From an uncultured Clostridium sp. (GTDB lineage Bacteria > Bacillota > Clostridia > TANB77 > CAG-508), in the NCBI GenBank assembly GCA_950059165.1, contig CATLUC010000029.1, positions 1-14,283 of the forward strand: a stretch of DNA of 14,283 bases, given 5' to 3'. The notes beneath the pieces were generated by a model, which was not told where the DNA came from, made no database searches, and saw only the letters and a program-made list of their open reading frames with translations. Position numbers and translations under genes: made by a program. Below, in pieces: positions 13,848 through 14,283 of this stretch; the stretch's first letter is position 1; each line of letters begins with the position of its first letter.

Positions 13848-14283
13848 ATGAATAGAACTAGAGTAGCAGGAATTATCCCAATGGAGGATGGTTTTGCATT
13901 GATGCATAGATTAGATGTAAAGAAAAACAAAGATTATCAAGAATATTATACTTTTCCAGGTGGTGGATTAGAAGAAGGAGAAACACCAGAAGAGGGAACT
14001 ATAAGGGAAATTGAAGAAGAATTTGGAATTCATATTAAAATAGTAAAAAAGCTATATGAGTGCTATTCAGAAAGAAAGAATGAAAATGAAATTTTCTATT
14101 TGTGTGAATACGTGGATGGAAAATTTGGAACAGGAACTGGACCAGAGTTTTCAAATGACCCTAGATATGCAGATAGTGGGAAGTATATTCCAGAGATTGT
14201 AAAAAAAGAAGAAGTTGAAAATATTTTGTTACTGCCATTAGATATAAGAGATAAATTTGTAAGGGATTTTGTTATTGATATAT
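13848..14283 (+). CDS. NUDIX hydrolase (3' end outside the window)
   Basis: 145 residues visible with no stop before the right edge. A complete Nudix box lies at about residues 37-59: GGGLEEGETPEEGTIREIEE followed by EFGI, matching G-x5-E-x7-REU-x-EE-x-GU with the metal-binding REIEEE glutamates. The N-terminus (NRTRVAGIIPMEDGFALMHR) is the usual first beta-strand pair. Family members cleave nucleoside diphosphates linked to another moiety, such as oxidised nucleotides or nucleotide sugars; the substrate here is unknown. The ATG at 13848 has a GAAGGAGG box about 8 nt upstream. Divergent from mgtA. Confidence 0.9.
   Translation, partial: MNRTRVAGIIPMEDGFALMHRLDVKKNKDYQEYYTFPGGGLEEGETPEEGTIREIEEEFGIHIKIVKKLYECYSERKNENEIFYLCEYVDGKFGTGTGPEFSNDPRYADSGKYIPEIVKKEEVENILLLPLDIRDKFVRDFVIDI

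Overview
The window is about 30% GC (judged by eye) and reads like an anaerobic low-GC Bacillota, most likely a clostridial lineage. The pointers are a reverse-type rubrerythrin, a YvyF-like zinc-ribbon protein, a PHP-containing DnaE, strong AGGAGG ribosome binding sites, heavy AGA/ATA/TTA codon use, and TGA used as an ordinary stop. I cannot name the species.

Layout from left to right: tyrS 5' part (-), zinc-ribbon/HTH protein (-), membrane-anchored VWA protein (+), reverse rubrerythrin (+), hotdog thioesterase (-), MFS permease (+), alpha/beta-hydrolase (-), dnaE in five frame segments (+), RhuM/Fic-Doc protein (+), small 4Fe-4S protein (+), MgtA-type Mg2+ P-type ATPase in two frame segments (-), and a NUDIX hydrolase running off the right edge (+). 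Most genes look like single-gene transcription units with their own sigma-A-type promoters.

The most striking signal is in dnaE and mgtA. dnaE is split by four +1 frame changes and mgtA by one. All five have the same form: the reading frame arrives at an in-frame CGG, and homology resumes if the C is skipped and GGA or GGT is read as glycine (TGT-C-GGA, TTA-C-GGA, GAA-C-GGT, ATG-C-GGA, GCT-C-GGA). Scanning all coding regions by eye I found no other in-frame CGG codon among roughly 4,300 codons. About a dozen CGG trinucleotides occur out of frame without disturbing the gene. This suggests that CGG is a recoding signal here (+1 frameshift or CGGN quadruplet read as Gly) rather than an arginine codon. 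It is the candidate new system of the window.

The second theme is a set of small palindromic repeats sharing a TTGGGGACG-like core. They sit at or just beyond stop codons (rubrerythrin, MFS, hydrolase, mgtA) and in front of dnaE, with compensatory changes in the stems. One inverted pair is inserted in frame inside dnaE, adding about 31 residues. No transposase, tRNA, rRNA or CRISPR array was seen, and no gene-free stretch exceeds 300 bases.
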